From Oscillospiraceae bacterium (GTDB lineage Bacteria; Bacillota; Clostridia; Oscillospirales; Oscillospiraceae): 64,000 nt of DNA. The position numbers and the translations under genes were made by a program. The notes beneath the pieces were generated by a model, which saw only the letters and a program-made list of their open reading frames with translations, ran no database searches and was not told where the DNA came from. The stretch spans positions 124,001 to 188,000 of the forward strand of contig CAJTFK010000003.1 of assembly GCA_910575505.1 (NCBI GenBank). The letters run 5' to 3'. Below, piece by piece: positions 32,181 to 40,064 of the stretch; position 1 is the first letter of the stretch; the number at the start of each line of letters is the position of its first letter.

Positions 32181-32209
32181 ATCATAAAATCTCTGACCCT
32201 GCTTGTCAA
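32181..32209 (-). promoter_or_regulatory. Promoter of the amidohydrolase pair
   Basis: Minus strand TTGACA (32209-32204), 17-base spacer, TATGAT (32186-32181). Confidence 0.75.
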
Positions 32210-32470
32210 CAGGGTTCCGGCGGCGGGATACCTCTATTCACCTATTTTAGGGGGCTCCCGCAGGCCCCATACCGGCGGCACAGTGCAGGGCCGGGCCCTG
32301 GACCATCCGGCAGGGAAATGGACCGCCTGCCGCGGGGGATGGGCCCCGGCGGTTCCGGGACCGTGGCTTTTTGGGGGCCTTGGTGATTCCAAGGCGGGCG
32401 GTTCCATGGGGACGGCCCTCCGTGGGCGGCGGTCCCTGCAAAAGTCCTCAGCCGGGCGATTCCCCGGCAG

Positions 32471-32502
32471 AAAAAGGCAGGGCCTTTCGGCCCCGCCTTT
32501 TC
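32471..32502 (-). terminator. Intrinsic terminator of the PLP-enzyme operon
   Basis: On minus: AAGGCGGGGCC-GAAA-GGCCCTGCCTTTTT, 22 bases after the stop at 32524. Confidence 0.85.
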
Positions 32503-32523
32503 CCTCATGGGTTTTGCTCCGGC

Positions 32524-33999
32524 TTACAGATTTTTGAGCACGCCGGTCTCCTCGTTGAAGGCGTTGATGAGCTCGTCCAGGTCCTTGGCCTGCTTGTGAA
32601 CCGCGTCCCAGGTGCCCTCGGTGTCGTACCACAGGGCGTTCAGCTCCTCGCTGGTCTTGCCCTGCTGCTCCACCCAGGTGTAATACTTCAGATGGTGCAC
32701 CCGCTTGCGGTCCATGTAGGTCAGCTCCATCAGGTGATCCGTCTTCTGGCCCAGCATGTGGATGTTGTGGTCCAGAACCGCCTCGGTCACCGTGTAAGCG
32801 CCGAACTGTTCGTTCAGCTCCTCAATGCGGCTGCCGTACATCATAGCGGAGTCCGTCATGACGGTGGCCACCACGTCCCGCTCTGTGAAGTCGTAGTATT
32901 TTGCCATCTTGATGCAGCACAGCACATTGGCGATGCCGGAGATGCCCAGCCAGCTCAGCTTTTCCACCAGCTCCGGGTCCAGCTTCAGTGTGTTCAGCAG
33001 GTAATCCTTTCCCTCGGCGGTGTTGAACAGCCGCAGCAGGCGCTGGGAATCCTCGTCGTCAATGGCAATGGCCATGTCCGTGTTTTTTACATTGTGAATC
33101 CAGGGGATGTGCTTGTCTCCGATGCCCTCGATCCGGTGGCCGCCGAATCCGTTGTTCAGAATGGTGGGGCATTGAAGAGCCTCGCCCACGCCCAGCTTCA
33201 GGCGCGGATAGCGCTCCTTCAGCAGGTCGCCGGCGGACATGGTGCCGGCGGAGCCGGAGGTGAAGCAGGCGCCGGCGAAGCGGTCGCCGGGGCGCTTCAC
33301 TGCCTCGTACAGGTCCGCCAGGGCGAAGCCGGTGACGTTATAGTGCCACAGGGGGTTGCCCATCTCCTCAAACTGGTTGAAGATCATGTATTGGGGATCC
33401 TGCTTCAGCTCGTTGGTCTTGTCGAAGATTTCCTTCACGTTGGACTCGCAGCCGGGGGTGGCAATGACCTCCGCCCCGATCTCGTGGAGCCAGTTGAACC
33501 GCTCCTGGCTCATCTCGGCAGGGAGAATGGCCACGCCCTGGGCCCCCAGCAGCTTGGAGTTGAACGCGCCGCCCCGGCAGTAGTTGCCGGTGGAGGGCCA
33601 GACGGCCTTGTGGGCGTCCACGTCGAACTGGCCTGTCACCAGCCGGGGGGCCAGGCAGCCGAAGGAGGCGCCCACCTTGTGGCAGCCGGTGGGGAACCAC
33701 TTGCCGGCCATGGCGATAATGCGGCAGGGCACGCCGGTGAGGGCGCTGGGAAGCTCGATATAGTTGGGGACTTCCCGGAAGAGGCCTCCGGACTCCCTGG
33801 CCTCGTTCTTCCAGGTGATGCGGAAGAGGTTCAGGGGATTCACGTCCCACAGGCCCACGGATTTCAGCTTTTCCTGAATCTTTTCGGGGATGGTCTCCGG
33901 ATGCTGCATCTGGGCGATGGTGGGGATGAGGATGTTCTGCTCCCGGGCCTTTTTCAGGTTGTGCTCCAGGCCCTGCTTGTTGATGGTAAGATCAATCAT
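32524..33999 (-). CDS. Fold-type II PLP-dependent lyase/synthase-like enzyme
   Basis: 491 residues. The PLP lysine sits in PTGCHKVGASFGCL (K about 107), the asparagine/substrate loop in WPSTGNYCRGGAF, and the phosphate-binding loop in SGSAGTMSAGD. This is the cysteine-synthase/threonine-dehydratase superfamily, but the protein is longer than most and not YgeX by motif (YgeX has NAFKMLGG at its lysine). Start overlaps the regulator stop by ATGA, so the pair is co-transcribed. Likely acts on an amino acid formed by the divergent ygeY-ygeW-yqeA genes (inference). Confidence 0.8.
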   Translation of the reverse strand: MIDLTINKQGLEHNLKKAREQNILIPTIAQMQHPETIPEKIQEKLKSVGLWDVNPLNLFRITWKNEARESGGLFREVPNYIELPSALTGVPCRIIAMAGKWFPTGCHKVGASFGCLAPRLVTGQFDVDAHKAVWPSTGNYCRGGAFNSKLLGAQGVAILPAEMSQERFNWLHEIGAEVIATPGCESNVKEIFDKTNELKQDPQYMIFNQFEEMGNPLWHYNVTGFALADLYEAVKRPGDRFAGACFTSGSAGTMSAGDLLKERYPRLKLGVGEALQCPTILNNGFGGHRIEGIGDKHIPWIHNVKNTDMAIAIDDEDSQRLLRLFNTAEGKDYLLNTLKLDPELVEKLSWLGISGIANVLCCIKMAKYYDFTERDVVATVMTDSAMMYGSRIEELNEQFGAYTVTEAVLDHNIHMLGQKTDHLMELTYMDRKRVHHLKYYTWVEQQGKTSEELNALWYDTEGTWDAVHKQAKDLDELINAFNEETGVLKNL

Positions 34000-34643
34000 G
34001 ATTGCTTGCCCTCCTGTTGTTTCATATCAATATAGGAATATAGGGTATATTTGGAGATGCCAAAGTATTTGGCGACCTTGTCGCCGGACTTGGTAATCAG
34101 GAACGCGCCGTTCTGGTTCAGGAACTGGATGGCCCGCACCTTGTCGTCCTTGTTCATCAGGGCGGCGGGCTTGCCCACCAGGGCCACGGACTGCTGAATA
34201 AGTCCCTCCAGCAGATCGCTGACGTTGGTAATCTTCTCCGGCTCGGACTGAACCGGTTCCCCGGTGGAAATCAGGTCCTGCACCGCGGATTCCACCATCA
34301 GCAGCTTGGAAATATCGTAGTTGATGGCGAAAATGGCGGAGACCTTTCCCCGGCTGTTCCGGATATAGACCGTGGAGGATTTCAGAATTTTCCCGTCGGG
34401 GGTCTTGGTGAGGTAGCAGAGGTGGTCCCTGGGCTCCGGATCGTTGGTGCGCAGCTGCTCCATCACCACGGTGGACGCGCCGTCCCCCACCTTCCGCCCG
34501 GTGACATGTCCGTTGAGAATGAAGACGATGGACTGCTCCGGGTCCCGGCTCAGGTCATGGACCACCACCTCGCAGCTGCTGCCCAGCTGGGCGGCAATGC
34601 AGTTGGCCACCTGTTTCAATAGATCCAGTTTACTGTTTTCCGT
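33996..34643 (-). CDS. PAS-domain/HTH transcriptional regulator (YheO/DauR type)
   Basis: An N-terminal YheO-like PAS domain (LGSSCEVVVHDLSRDPEQSI, then IRNSRGKVSAIFAINYD) is followed by a C-terminal HTH of the same family (VAKYFGISKYTLYSYID). The family start is uncertain: TTG at 34619 gives 207 residues, but family-like sequence (NSKLDLLKQVANCIAAQLG) continues upstream to an ACG codon at 34643, 7 bases after GGGGGG. No ATG or GTG is available before the in-frame stop. Probably controls both divergent operons through the repeats at 34730-34765. Confidence 0.72.
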   Translation of the reverse strand, partial: TENSKLDLLKQVANCIAAQLGSSCEVVVHDLSRDPEQSIVFILNGHVTGRKVGDGASTVVMEQLRTNDPEPRDHLCYLTKTPDGKILKSSTVYIRNSRGKVSAIFAINYDISKLLMVESAVQDLISTGEPVQSEPEKITNVSDLLEGLIQQSVALVGKPAALMNKDDKVRAIQFLNQNGAFLITKSGDKVAKYFGISKYTLYSYIDMKQQEGKQS

Positions 34644-34699
34644 AGGCAGGCCCCCCTTTTTTCCCGTTTCTTTATGAAAAGCTCCGGTCTCTTATCTTC

Positions 34700-34727
34700 A
34701 TCATAGCATAAATTTTAGAGAAATCAA
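34700..34727 (-). promoter_or_regulatory. Promoter of the regulator/PLP-enzyme operon
   Basis: Minus strand TTGATT (34727-34722), 16-base spacer, TATGAT (34705-34700). Confidence 0.65.
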
Positions 34728-34729
34728 CA

Positions 34730-34765
34730 GGTTTTCAAAAAAATTTTTTGGTTTTCAAATTTTTT
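34730..34765. promoter_or_regulatory. Direct-repeat operator candidate between divergent promoters
   Basis: GGTTTTCAAA occurs at 34730-34739 and 34750-34759, exactly 20 bp apart, each followed by an A/T run. It lies between the -35 boxes of the two divergent promoters, so bound protein would face the same side of the helix. Confidence 0.6.
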
Positions 34766-34767
34766 GT

Positions 34768-34795
34768 TTGACAACTGGATTTCTTATGCTATGAT
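34768..34795 (+). promoter_or_regulatory. Promoter of the ygeY-ygeW-yqeA operon
   Basis: TTGACA (34768-34773), 16-base spacer, TATGAT (34790-34795). The sequence around the -10 box, TTATGCTATGAT, is the same as in the divergent promoter. Confidence 0.75.
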
Positions 34796-34871
34796 AGAGA
34801 TACAGAGAAGAAGCCACCAGGGACCAGACGGCGGGAGCCGTACATAAATATTTATTTTGACGGAGGACTGT

Positions 34872-36287
34872 ATGATGGACTTTGAAGCGATCAAATCCGC
34901 GGCGGAAGGCTACAAGGCGGAGATGTCCCGGTTCCTGCGGGACATGATCTCCCATCCCAGCGAGAGCTGTGAGGAAAAGGAAGTCGTCATGTGCATCAAG
35001 GCCGAGATGGAAAAGCTGGGCTTTGACAAGGTGGAAATCGACGGCCTGGGCAACATCATCGGCTGGATGGGCCAGGGAGAGAAAATCATTGCCATCGACT
35101 CCCACATTGACACGGTGGGCATCGGAAATCTCAACAACTGGGAATCCGACCCCTACACCGGCTATGAGACCGAGGACATCATCTATGGCCGTGGCGGCAG
35201 CGACCAGGAGGGCGGCATGGCCTCCGCCGTCTACGGGGCCAAAATCATGAAGGACCTGGGACTGATTCCCGAGGGCTATAAAATCATGGTGGTGGGCTCC
35301 GTTCAGGAGGAGGACTGCGACGGCATGTGCTGGCAGTACATTGTCAACAAATACTTCAACGGTCCCGAGGACGCCCGGAATCAAATCGAGTTCGTCATCT
35401 CCACCGAGCCCACCGACGGCGGCATCTACCGGGGCCACCGGGGCCGGATGGAAATCCGGGTGGATGTGAAGGGCGTTTCCTGCCACGGCAGCGCCCCGGA
35501 GCGGGGAGACAACGCCATCTATAAAATGGCCGACATCCTCCAGGACGTCCGGGCCCTGAACGAGAACGGAGACGGCCCGTCCAACAAAGTCAAGGGCCTG
35601 GTCAAGATGCTCAACGAGGAATTCAACCCCGAGCACGCCGAGGACGCCCGCTTCCTGGGCCGGGGCACCTGCACCGTCAGCCAGATTTTCTACACCTCCC
35701 CCAGCCGCTGCGCCGTGGCGGACTCCTGCGCCATCTCCATTGACCGCCGCATGACTGCCGGCGAGACCTGGGACTCCTGCCTGGAGGAGATCCGGCAGCT
35801 GCCCAGCGTGAAGAAGTACGGGGACGACGTGAAGGTCAGCATGTACATGTACGACCGGCCCGCCTGGACCGGCACGGTCTATGAAACCGAGTGCTTCTTC
35901 CCCACCTGGATCAACAAGGCCACCGCCGCCCATGTCCAGGCTCTGGTAGACGCTCACGAGGCCCTCTGGGGCAGGGAACGCATCGGCCACGCCGACGCCG
36001 ACCCCAGGAAGGACGCCATGCACCTCCGGACGGGCCGCCCCCTCACCGACAAGTGGACCTTCTCCACCAACTGCGTTTCCATTCAGGGCCGCTACGGCAT
36101 CCCCTGCGTGGGCTTCGGCCCCGGCGCGGAGTCTCAGGCCCACGCCCCCAATGAAATCACCTGGAAGCAGGACCTGGTGACCTGCGCCGCTCTGTACGCC
36201 GCCGTTCCCGGCCTGTATAAGCCGGAGAACAAAACCGGCGACGTGACGGAGTTCCGCCAGAGCCTCACCGACAACGACATCCAGTGA
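34872..36287 (+). CDS. ygeY: YgeY family M20 hydrolase (selenium-metabolism-linked peptidase/deacylase type)
   Basis: 471 residues from ATG 34872 (GGAGGACTGT; a second ATG follows immediately). M20 metal motifs: [27 protein letters not shown] with bridging Asp, and [12 protein letters not shown]. The dimerisation region starts [22 protein letters not shown]. Family members remove an acyl or carbamoyl group in anaerobic purine or amino-acid breakdown clusters; in E. coli ygeY sits beside ygeW, ygeX and yqeA. First gene of the plus operon. Confidence 0.9.
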   Translation: MMDFEAIKSAAEGYKAEMSRFLRDMISHPSESCEEKEVVMCIKAEMEKLGFDKVEIDGLGNIIGWMGQGEKIIAIDSHIDTVGIGNLNNWESDPYTGYETEDIIYGRGGSDQEGGMASAVYGAKIMKDLGLIPEGYKIMVVGSVQEEDCDGMCWQYIVNKYFNGPEDARNQIEFVISTEPTDGGIYRGHRGRMEIRVDVKGVSCHGSAPERGDNAIYKMADILQDVRALNENGDGPSNKVKGLVKMLNEEFNPEHAEDARFLGRGTCTVSQIFYTSPSRCAVADSCAISIDRRMTAGETWDSCLEEIRQLPSVKKYGDDVKVSMYMYDRPAWTGTVYETECFFPTWINKATAAHVQALVDAHEALWGRERIGHADADPRKDAMHLRTGRPLTDKWTFSTNCVSIQGRYGIPCVGFGPGAESQAHAPNEITWKQDLVTCAALYAAVPGLYKPENKTGDVTEFRQSLTDNDIQ

Positions 36288-36778
36288 TTCAGGAGGAACG
36301 GACGCCTGCGGCGGCGGCAGACGACGTGCGCTTTATGAGGGAGGCCGTCCGCCTCTCCAGGCTGGCCGCGGAGCACGGCAGCGAGCCCTTCGGGGCGGTG
36401 CTGGTGAAGGACGGCGGGATTGTCTATTCCAATGAGAACCAAATCTACAGCCAAAGCGACCCCACCTTTCATGCCGAGCTGGGCCTGATCCGCCGGTTCT
36501 GCCATGAGAAGAGAATCATGAATCTCCGGGACTATACGCTCTACACCAGCTGCGAGCCCTGCTTCATGTGCAGCGGGGCCATGGTGTGGGCAAAGCTGGG
36601 CCGGCTGGTCTACGCCGCCGGCGCCCGGGATCTGGCGTCTATCTTCGGCAGCGAGGGCTGTGATTGCAGCGCCCTTGTCTTCGCCAACTCCGGCCACCGG
36701 CCCCAGGTTACCGCCGGGGTCCTCCGCCAGGAGAGCTTTGCCATTTTGAAAGACTATTTCGGAAAATTCAGGAAATAA
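36284..36778 (+). CDS. Nucleoside/guanine-type deaminase (CMP/dCMP deaminase fold)
   Basis: 164 residues. Zinc-site motifs are complete: FHAELGLI (His and proton-shuttle Glu) and [14 protein letters not shown] (PCxxC). The [19 protein letters not shown] segment resembles guanine deaminase GuaD and tRNA-adenosine deaminase relatives. The GTG at 36284 overlaps the ygeY stop by GTGA and is used for coupling; the AGGAGG at 36291 lies inside the reading frame and has no start codon at normal distance. Probably hydrolyses an amino group from a purine-derived compound. Confidence 0.8.
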   Translation: MIQEERTPAAAADDVRFMREAVRLSRLAAEHGSEPFGAVLVKDGGIVYSNENQIYSQSDPTFHAELGLIRRFCHEKRIMNLRDYTLYTSCEPCFMCSGAMVWAKLGRLVYAAGARDLASIFGSEGCDCSALVFANSGHRPQVTAGVLRQESFAILKDYFGKFRK

Positions 36779-36791
36779 GGAGAATGAAGCT

Positions 36792-37982
36792 ATGAGCAAG
36801 ACCATCGAGCTGGCCCAGCATCTGGAAAAGCTGCACATCAACAACATGTACAAGTCCGATTTCTATTGGACCTGGGACAAGACCGACGAGGAGCTGGACG
36901 CCATTTTCACCGTGGCCGACGCCCTGCGGGATCTGCGGGAACGGAATAAGTCCACCCGGATCTTCGATTCCGGCCTGGGCATTTCCATCTTCCGGGACAA
37001 CTCCACCCGGACCCGCTTCTCCTTCGCCTCCGCCTGCAACCTGCTGGGACTGGCCGTCCAGGACCTGGACGAGAAAAAGAGCCAGATTGCCCACGGCGAG
37101 ACCGTCCGGGAGACGGCCAACATGGTTTCCTTTATGGCCGACGTCATCGGCATCCGGGACGACATGTTCATCGGAGAGGGCCACAAGTATCAGAAAACCT
37201 TCATGGACGCCGTGAAGGAGGGCTACCGGGACGGCATCCTGGAGCAGCAGCCCACCCTGGTGAACCTCCAGTGCGACGTGGACCACCCCACCCAGTGCAT
37301 GGCCGACATGCTCCACATCATCCACCAGTTCGGAGGCGTGGAGAACCTCAAAGGCAAGAAAATCGCTATGACCTGGGCCTATTCCCCCAGCTACGGCAAG
37401 CCCCTGTCCGTGCCCCAGGGCGTCATCGGCCTGATGACCCGGTTCGGCATGGATGTGGTGCTGGCCCATCCCGAGGGCTATGACGTCATGCCCGAGGTGG
37501 AGGAAATCGCCAGGAAAAACGCCGCCGCCACCGGAGGCAGCTACAAGAAGGTCGCCACGATGGAAGAGGCTTTCCAGGATGCCGACATCGTCTATCCCAA
37601 GAGCTGGGCCCCCTTTGCCGCCATGGAGGAGCGGACCCGCCTCTATCAGGCCGGCGACCAGGCGGGTATTGACGCCCTGGAGCAAAAGCTGCTGGCCCAG
37701 AACGCCCAGCACAAGGACTGGACCTGTTCTGAAGAGATGATGAAGCGCACCCGCAACGGCAGCGCCCTCTATCTCCACTGCCTCCCCGCCGACATCACCG
37801 GCCTCAGCTGCCCCGAGGGAGAGGTGGATAACTCCGTGTTCGACCGCTATCTGGTGCCCCTGTACAAGCAGGCCAGCTACAAGCCCTATATCATCGCTGC
37901 CATGATTATGATGAGCAAGGTGAAGGACCCTGTGTCCGCCCTGATGGCCATGGACAGCGGGGATAAGAGAAAGTCTTTCTAA
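36792..37982 (+). CDS. ygeW: YgeW family knotted carbamoyltransferase
   Basis: 396 residues, matching YgeW. Carbamoyl-phosphate site FRDNSTRTRFSFASACNLLG; second domain DVDHPTQCMADMLHI and the LHCLPADITG motif. In related clusters the enzyme runs in the catabolic direction, cleaving an ureido compound with phosphate to give carbamoyl phosphate; the natural substrate was long unknown and is probably a 2,3-diaminopropionate-type ureido acid (recollection, not certain). Start follows AAGGAGAATGAAGCT. Carbamate kinase lies 11 bases downstream. Confidence 0.9.
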   Translation: MSKTIELAQHLEKLHINNMYKSDFYWTWDKTDEELDAIFTVADALRDLRERNKSTRIFDSGLGISIFRDNSTRTRFSFASACNLLGLAVQDLDEKKSQIAHGETVRETANMVSFMADVIGIRDDMFIGEGHKYQKTFMDAVKEGYRDGILEQQPTLVNLQCDVDHPTQCMADMLHIIHQFGGVENLKGKKIAMTWAYSPSYGKPLSVPQGVIGLMTRFGMDVVLAHPEGYDVMPEVEEIARKNAAATGGSYKKVATMEEAFQDADIVYPKSWAPFAAMEERTRLYQAGDQAGIDALEQKLLAQNAQHKDWTCSEEMMKRTRNGSALYLHCLPADITGLSCPEGEVDNSVFDRYLVPLYKQASYKPYIIAAMIMMSKVKDPVSALMAMDSGDKRKSF

Positions 37983-37993
37983 GAGGTACCGCC

Positions 37994-38929
37994 ATGCCTG
38001 AACGCATTGTGATCGCCCTGGGCGGCAACGCCTTGGGCAAGAACCTCCCGGAACAGATGGCCGCCGTGAAGCACACGGCCAGGGCCATCGTGGACCTGAT
38101 CGAGGGAGGCTGGGAGGTGGTGGTCTCCCACGGCAACGGCCCCCAGGTGGGCATGATTAACATTGCCATGACCACCCTCTCCCGGGAAGATCCCACCCAT
38201 CCCATGGCCCCCATGTCCGTCTGCACGGCCATGAGTCAGGGGTATATCGGCTATGACCTTCAGAACGCCCTGCGGGAGGAGCTGCTGGACCGGGGCATCA
38301 TCAAGCCCGTTTCCACCATCCTGACCCAGGTGGAGGTGGACCCGGAGGACCCCGCCTTCCAGAACCCCACGAAGCCCATCGGGACCTTTATGACCGAGGC
38401 CGAGGCGGAGGAAATGCGCCGCCGGGGCAACGCCGTCATGGAGGACGCAGGCCGGGGCTGGCGGCGGTGCGTGGCCTCTCCCCTGCCCAAGTCCATCATT
38501 GAGATCGACACCGTCCGGGCTCTGGTGGAGGCAGGACAGGTGGTGGTGGCCGCCGGCGGCGGCGGCATCCCGGTCTATAAGACCGAGGGCCACCATCTGA
38601 AGGGTGCGGGCGCGGTCATCGACAAGGACTTTGCCTCGGAGCTGCTGGCAGAGGAGCTGGACGCGGATGTGCTCATCATCCTGACCGCCGTGGAAAAAGT
38701 CGCCGTGAACTTCGGCAGGCCGGATCAGAAATGGCTGGATCACATGACTCCGGAGGAGGCCCGGCGCTATGCCGCCGAAGGCCAGTTCGCCCCCGGCTCC
38801 ATGCTGCCCAAGGTCCAGGCGGCCCTGAAATTTGCCGAGTCCCGGCCTGGCCGCCGCGCCCTCATCACCCTGCTGGAAAAGGCAGAGGCCGGCGTGGCCG
38901 GAAAGACCGGCACCGTGATTTCTCAATAA
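37994..38929 (+). CDS. yqeA: Carbamate kinase
   Basis: 311 residues. ALGGNALGKN at the N-terminus, SHGNGPQVGMI, VASPLPKSI, VVVAAGGGGIPV and VIDKDFASELLAEEL are all carbamate-kinase marks. It converts carbamoyl phosphate and ADP to ATP, CO2 and ammonia, giving the operon its energy yield. It follows ygeW closely and ends the operon; a terminator is at 39065-39104. Confidence 0.95.
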   Translation: MPERIVIALGGNALGKNLPEQMAAVKHTARAIVDLIEGGWEVVVSHGNGPQVGMINIAMTTLSREDPTHPMAPMSVCTAMSQGYIGYDLQNALREELLDRGIIKPVSTILTQVEVDPEDPAFQNPTKPIGTFMTEAEAEEMRRRGNAVMEDAGRGWRRCVASPLPKSIIEIDTVRALVEAGQVVVAAGGGGIPVYKTEGHHLKGAGAVIDKDFASELLAEELDADVLIILTAVEKVAVNFGRPDQKWLDHMTPEEARRYAAEGQFAPGSMLPKVQAALKFAESRPGRRALITLLEKAEAGVAGKTGTVISQ

Positions 38930-39064
38930 GCTCCACGGCGCGGAGAGGCCGGGAGAGGTCTTTCCACACCGTGGGCGGCCGGGGACCGGCGGCGCGGCGC
39001 CGCAATCGCGGCGTCAACGCAACAGCGCCGCTTGCCAGGTTCCCTGGCCGCCATAGCTGAATAA

Positions 39065-39104
39065 GGAGACCGGCGTGAAATCCACGCCGGTCTCCTCATT
39101 TTTT
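39065..39104 (+). terminator. Intrinsic terminator of the ygeY-yqeA operon
   Basis: GGAGACCGGCGTG-AAATC-CACGCCGGTCTCC then TCATTTTTTG; perfect 13-bp stem. It starts about 135 bases after yqeA. Confidence 0.9.
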
Positions 39105-39145
39105 GTGCCATTCATAAAGGCCGGCAGAAAATGGTGTGCCACGCC

Positions 39146-39502
39146 TTATATCCAGCTCAAATAATCGTCGGTTTGAAACGGCCTGCGCCAGAATACGTCG
39201 TTTTCCTGCGCTTTCAGCACCAGCGCCCGCCGTTCTTTCAGCACGCTCCGGTCCATCTGGCGGATGAAACAGGCGGCGCCGATCTGGCAGTCGGACCCGT
39301 CGTAGTCCTCATTCAGCAAAAACTCAAACAGCAGGTCCGCCAGTGCCCCGTCCGTCCGAAACTGCGCAAAATAAAGCTCGATCAGCTGCTGAAACCTCTG
39401 ATCGCACGACTGGATCAGGTATTCTTTCAGCTTGTCCCTGTCCCATTTTCCGCCGCAAAACGGCGCTTCCTGACTTAACTCACTCCAGGAATCAAAGCGC
39501 AT
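39146..39502 (-). CDS. Hypothetical protein, 118 residues
   Basis: No family recognised. Soluble, acidic and rich in aromatic residues (FDSWSELSQEAPF, LIELYFAQFRTD, DYDGSDCQIGAACFIRQMD, NDVFWRRPFQTDDYL). ATG 39502 follows AAGGAGG at 6 bases, whereas the ATG two codons upstream touches the ribosome site. Composition and size resemble small immunity-type proteins, but that is only a resemblance. A tandem repeat lies directly upstream. Confidence 0.6.
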   Translation of the reverse strand: MRFDSWSELSQEAPFCGGKWDRDKLKEYLIQSCDQRFQQLIELYFAQFRTDGALADLLFEFLLNEDYDGSDCQIGAACFIRQMDRSVLKERRALVLKAQENDVFWRRPFQTDDYLSWI

Positions 39503-39514
39503 GGGCATCCTCCT

Positions 39515-39700
39515 TCCAGGCGCGGCGCAGAGTCAGGAAAACGGGCCCCGCTTTTGCCCTTTTCCAGCCGCGTGGAACCGGCCTGCTCAAGCACCCGACT
39601 CCAGGAGCGGCGCAGAGTCAGGAAAAACGGGCCCCGCTTTTGCCCTTTTCCGTCCGTGTGGGACCGGCCTGCTCAAGCGCCCGACTCCAGGCGCGGCGCT
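39515..39700. repeat. Tandem 85-86 bp repeat, 2.2 copies
   Basis: Unit starts with TCCAGG at 39515, 39600 and 39686 (periods 85 and 86). Copies share CGGCGCAGAGTCAGGAAAA, CGGGCCCCGCTTTTGCCCTT and CCGGCCTGCTCAAGC. The third copy stops after about 14 bases at the end of the VOC gene. Non-coding. Confidence 0.9.
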
Positions 39701-40052
39701 AAAAGGATTTCTGCATGATGTGGATGGCGAAACCGCCGAACTCGCCGGAGAGGTAGACGTTTTTAATGCGCCCGGCTTCGTCATAGGCGGCGGTGTCCAT
39801 GTTGAAGGAAAAGCCTTTGGCTTTCAGCTCCTCCATGGCGGCGGCAAGGTCCGGGGTCCGCATGGCGATGTGCCCGTTGGTTCCCAGGAAGGGGGCCTTC
39901 ATGCACTCAAAATAAGGTCCGGCAAACTCAGACTTCTGGCCGTGGCGGGGCTCCAAGCTGAACAGGCCGCTGAGGAGCTCCGCCAGCTTCAGGGCCTCGT
40001 CGGCATTGGCCGTATTGACGCCGATGTGTTCCAGCTCAAATTTGCAGCTCAT
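39699..40052 (-). CDS. VOC (glyoxalase/bleomycin-resistance fold) family protein
   Basis: 117 residues, one VOC unit pair. ELEHIGVNTANADEALKLAELL opens the fold; His 9, with NGHIAMRTPDLAAAMEELKAKG and a C-terminal GGFAIHIMQKSF, gives likely metal ligands. Similar domains are found next to or fused with KDPG-type aldolases in Firmicutes. Last gene of the nine-gene operon; perhaps a lyase or isomerase step in its pathway (inference). Confidence 0.8.
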   Translation of the reverse strand: MSCKFELEHIGVNTANADEALKLAELLSGLFSLEPRHGQKSEFAGPYFECMKAPFLGTNGHIAMRTPDLAAAMEELKAKGFSFNMDTAAYDEAGRIKNVYLSGEFGGFAIHIMQKSF

Positions 40053-40064
40053 CAGACGCCCCCC

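Larger units (their letters stand above)
32126..32523. other. Intergenic region upstream of the amidohydrolases
   Basis: Holds the minus promoter at 32181-32209 and the terminator at 32471-32502. Between them lie GC-rich dyads (for example GGGCCGGGCCC near 32290-32300 and GGCGGTTCC repeated at 32349 and 32397) but no gene. Confidence 0.5.

Noticed and set aside
32524-33999. Assignment of the PLP enzyme as YgeX (diaminopropionate ammonia-lyase)
   Set aside because: Length and the lysine motif (GCHKVGAS rather than NAFKMLGG) do not fit, although the neighbourhood would.
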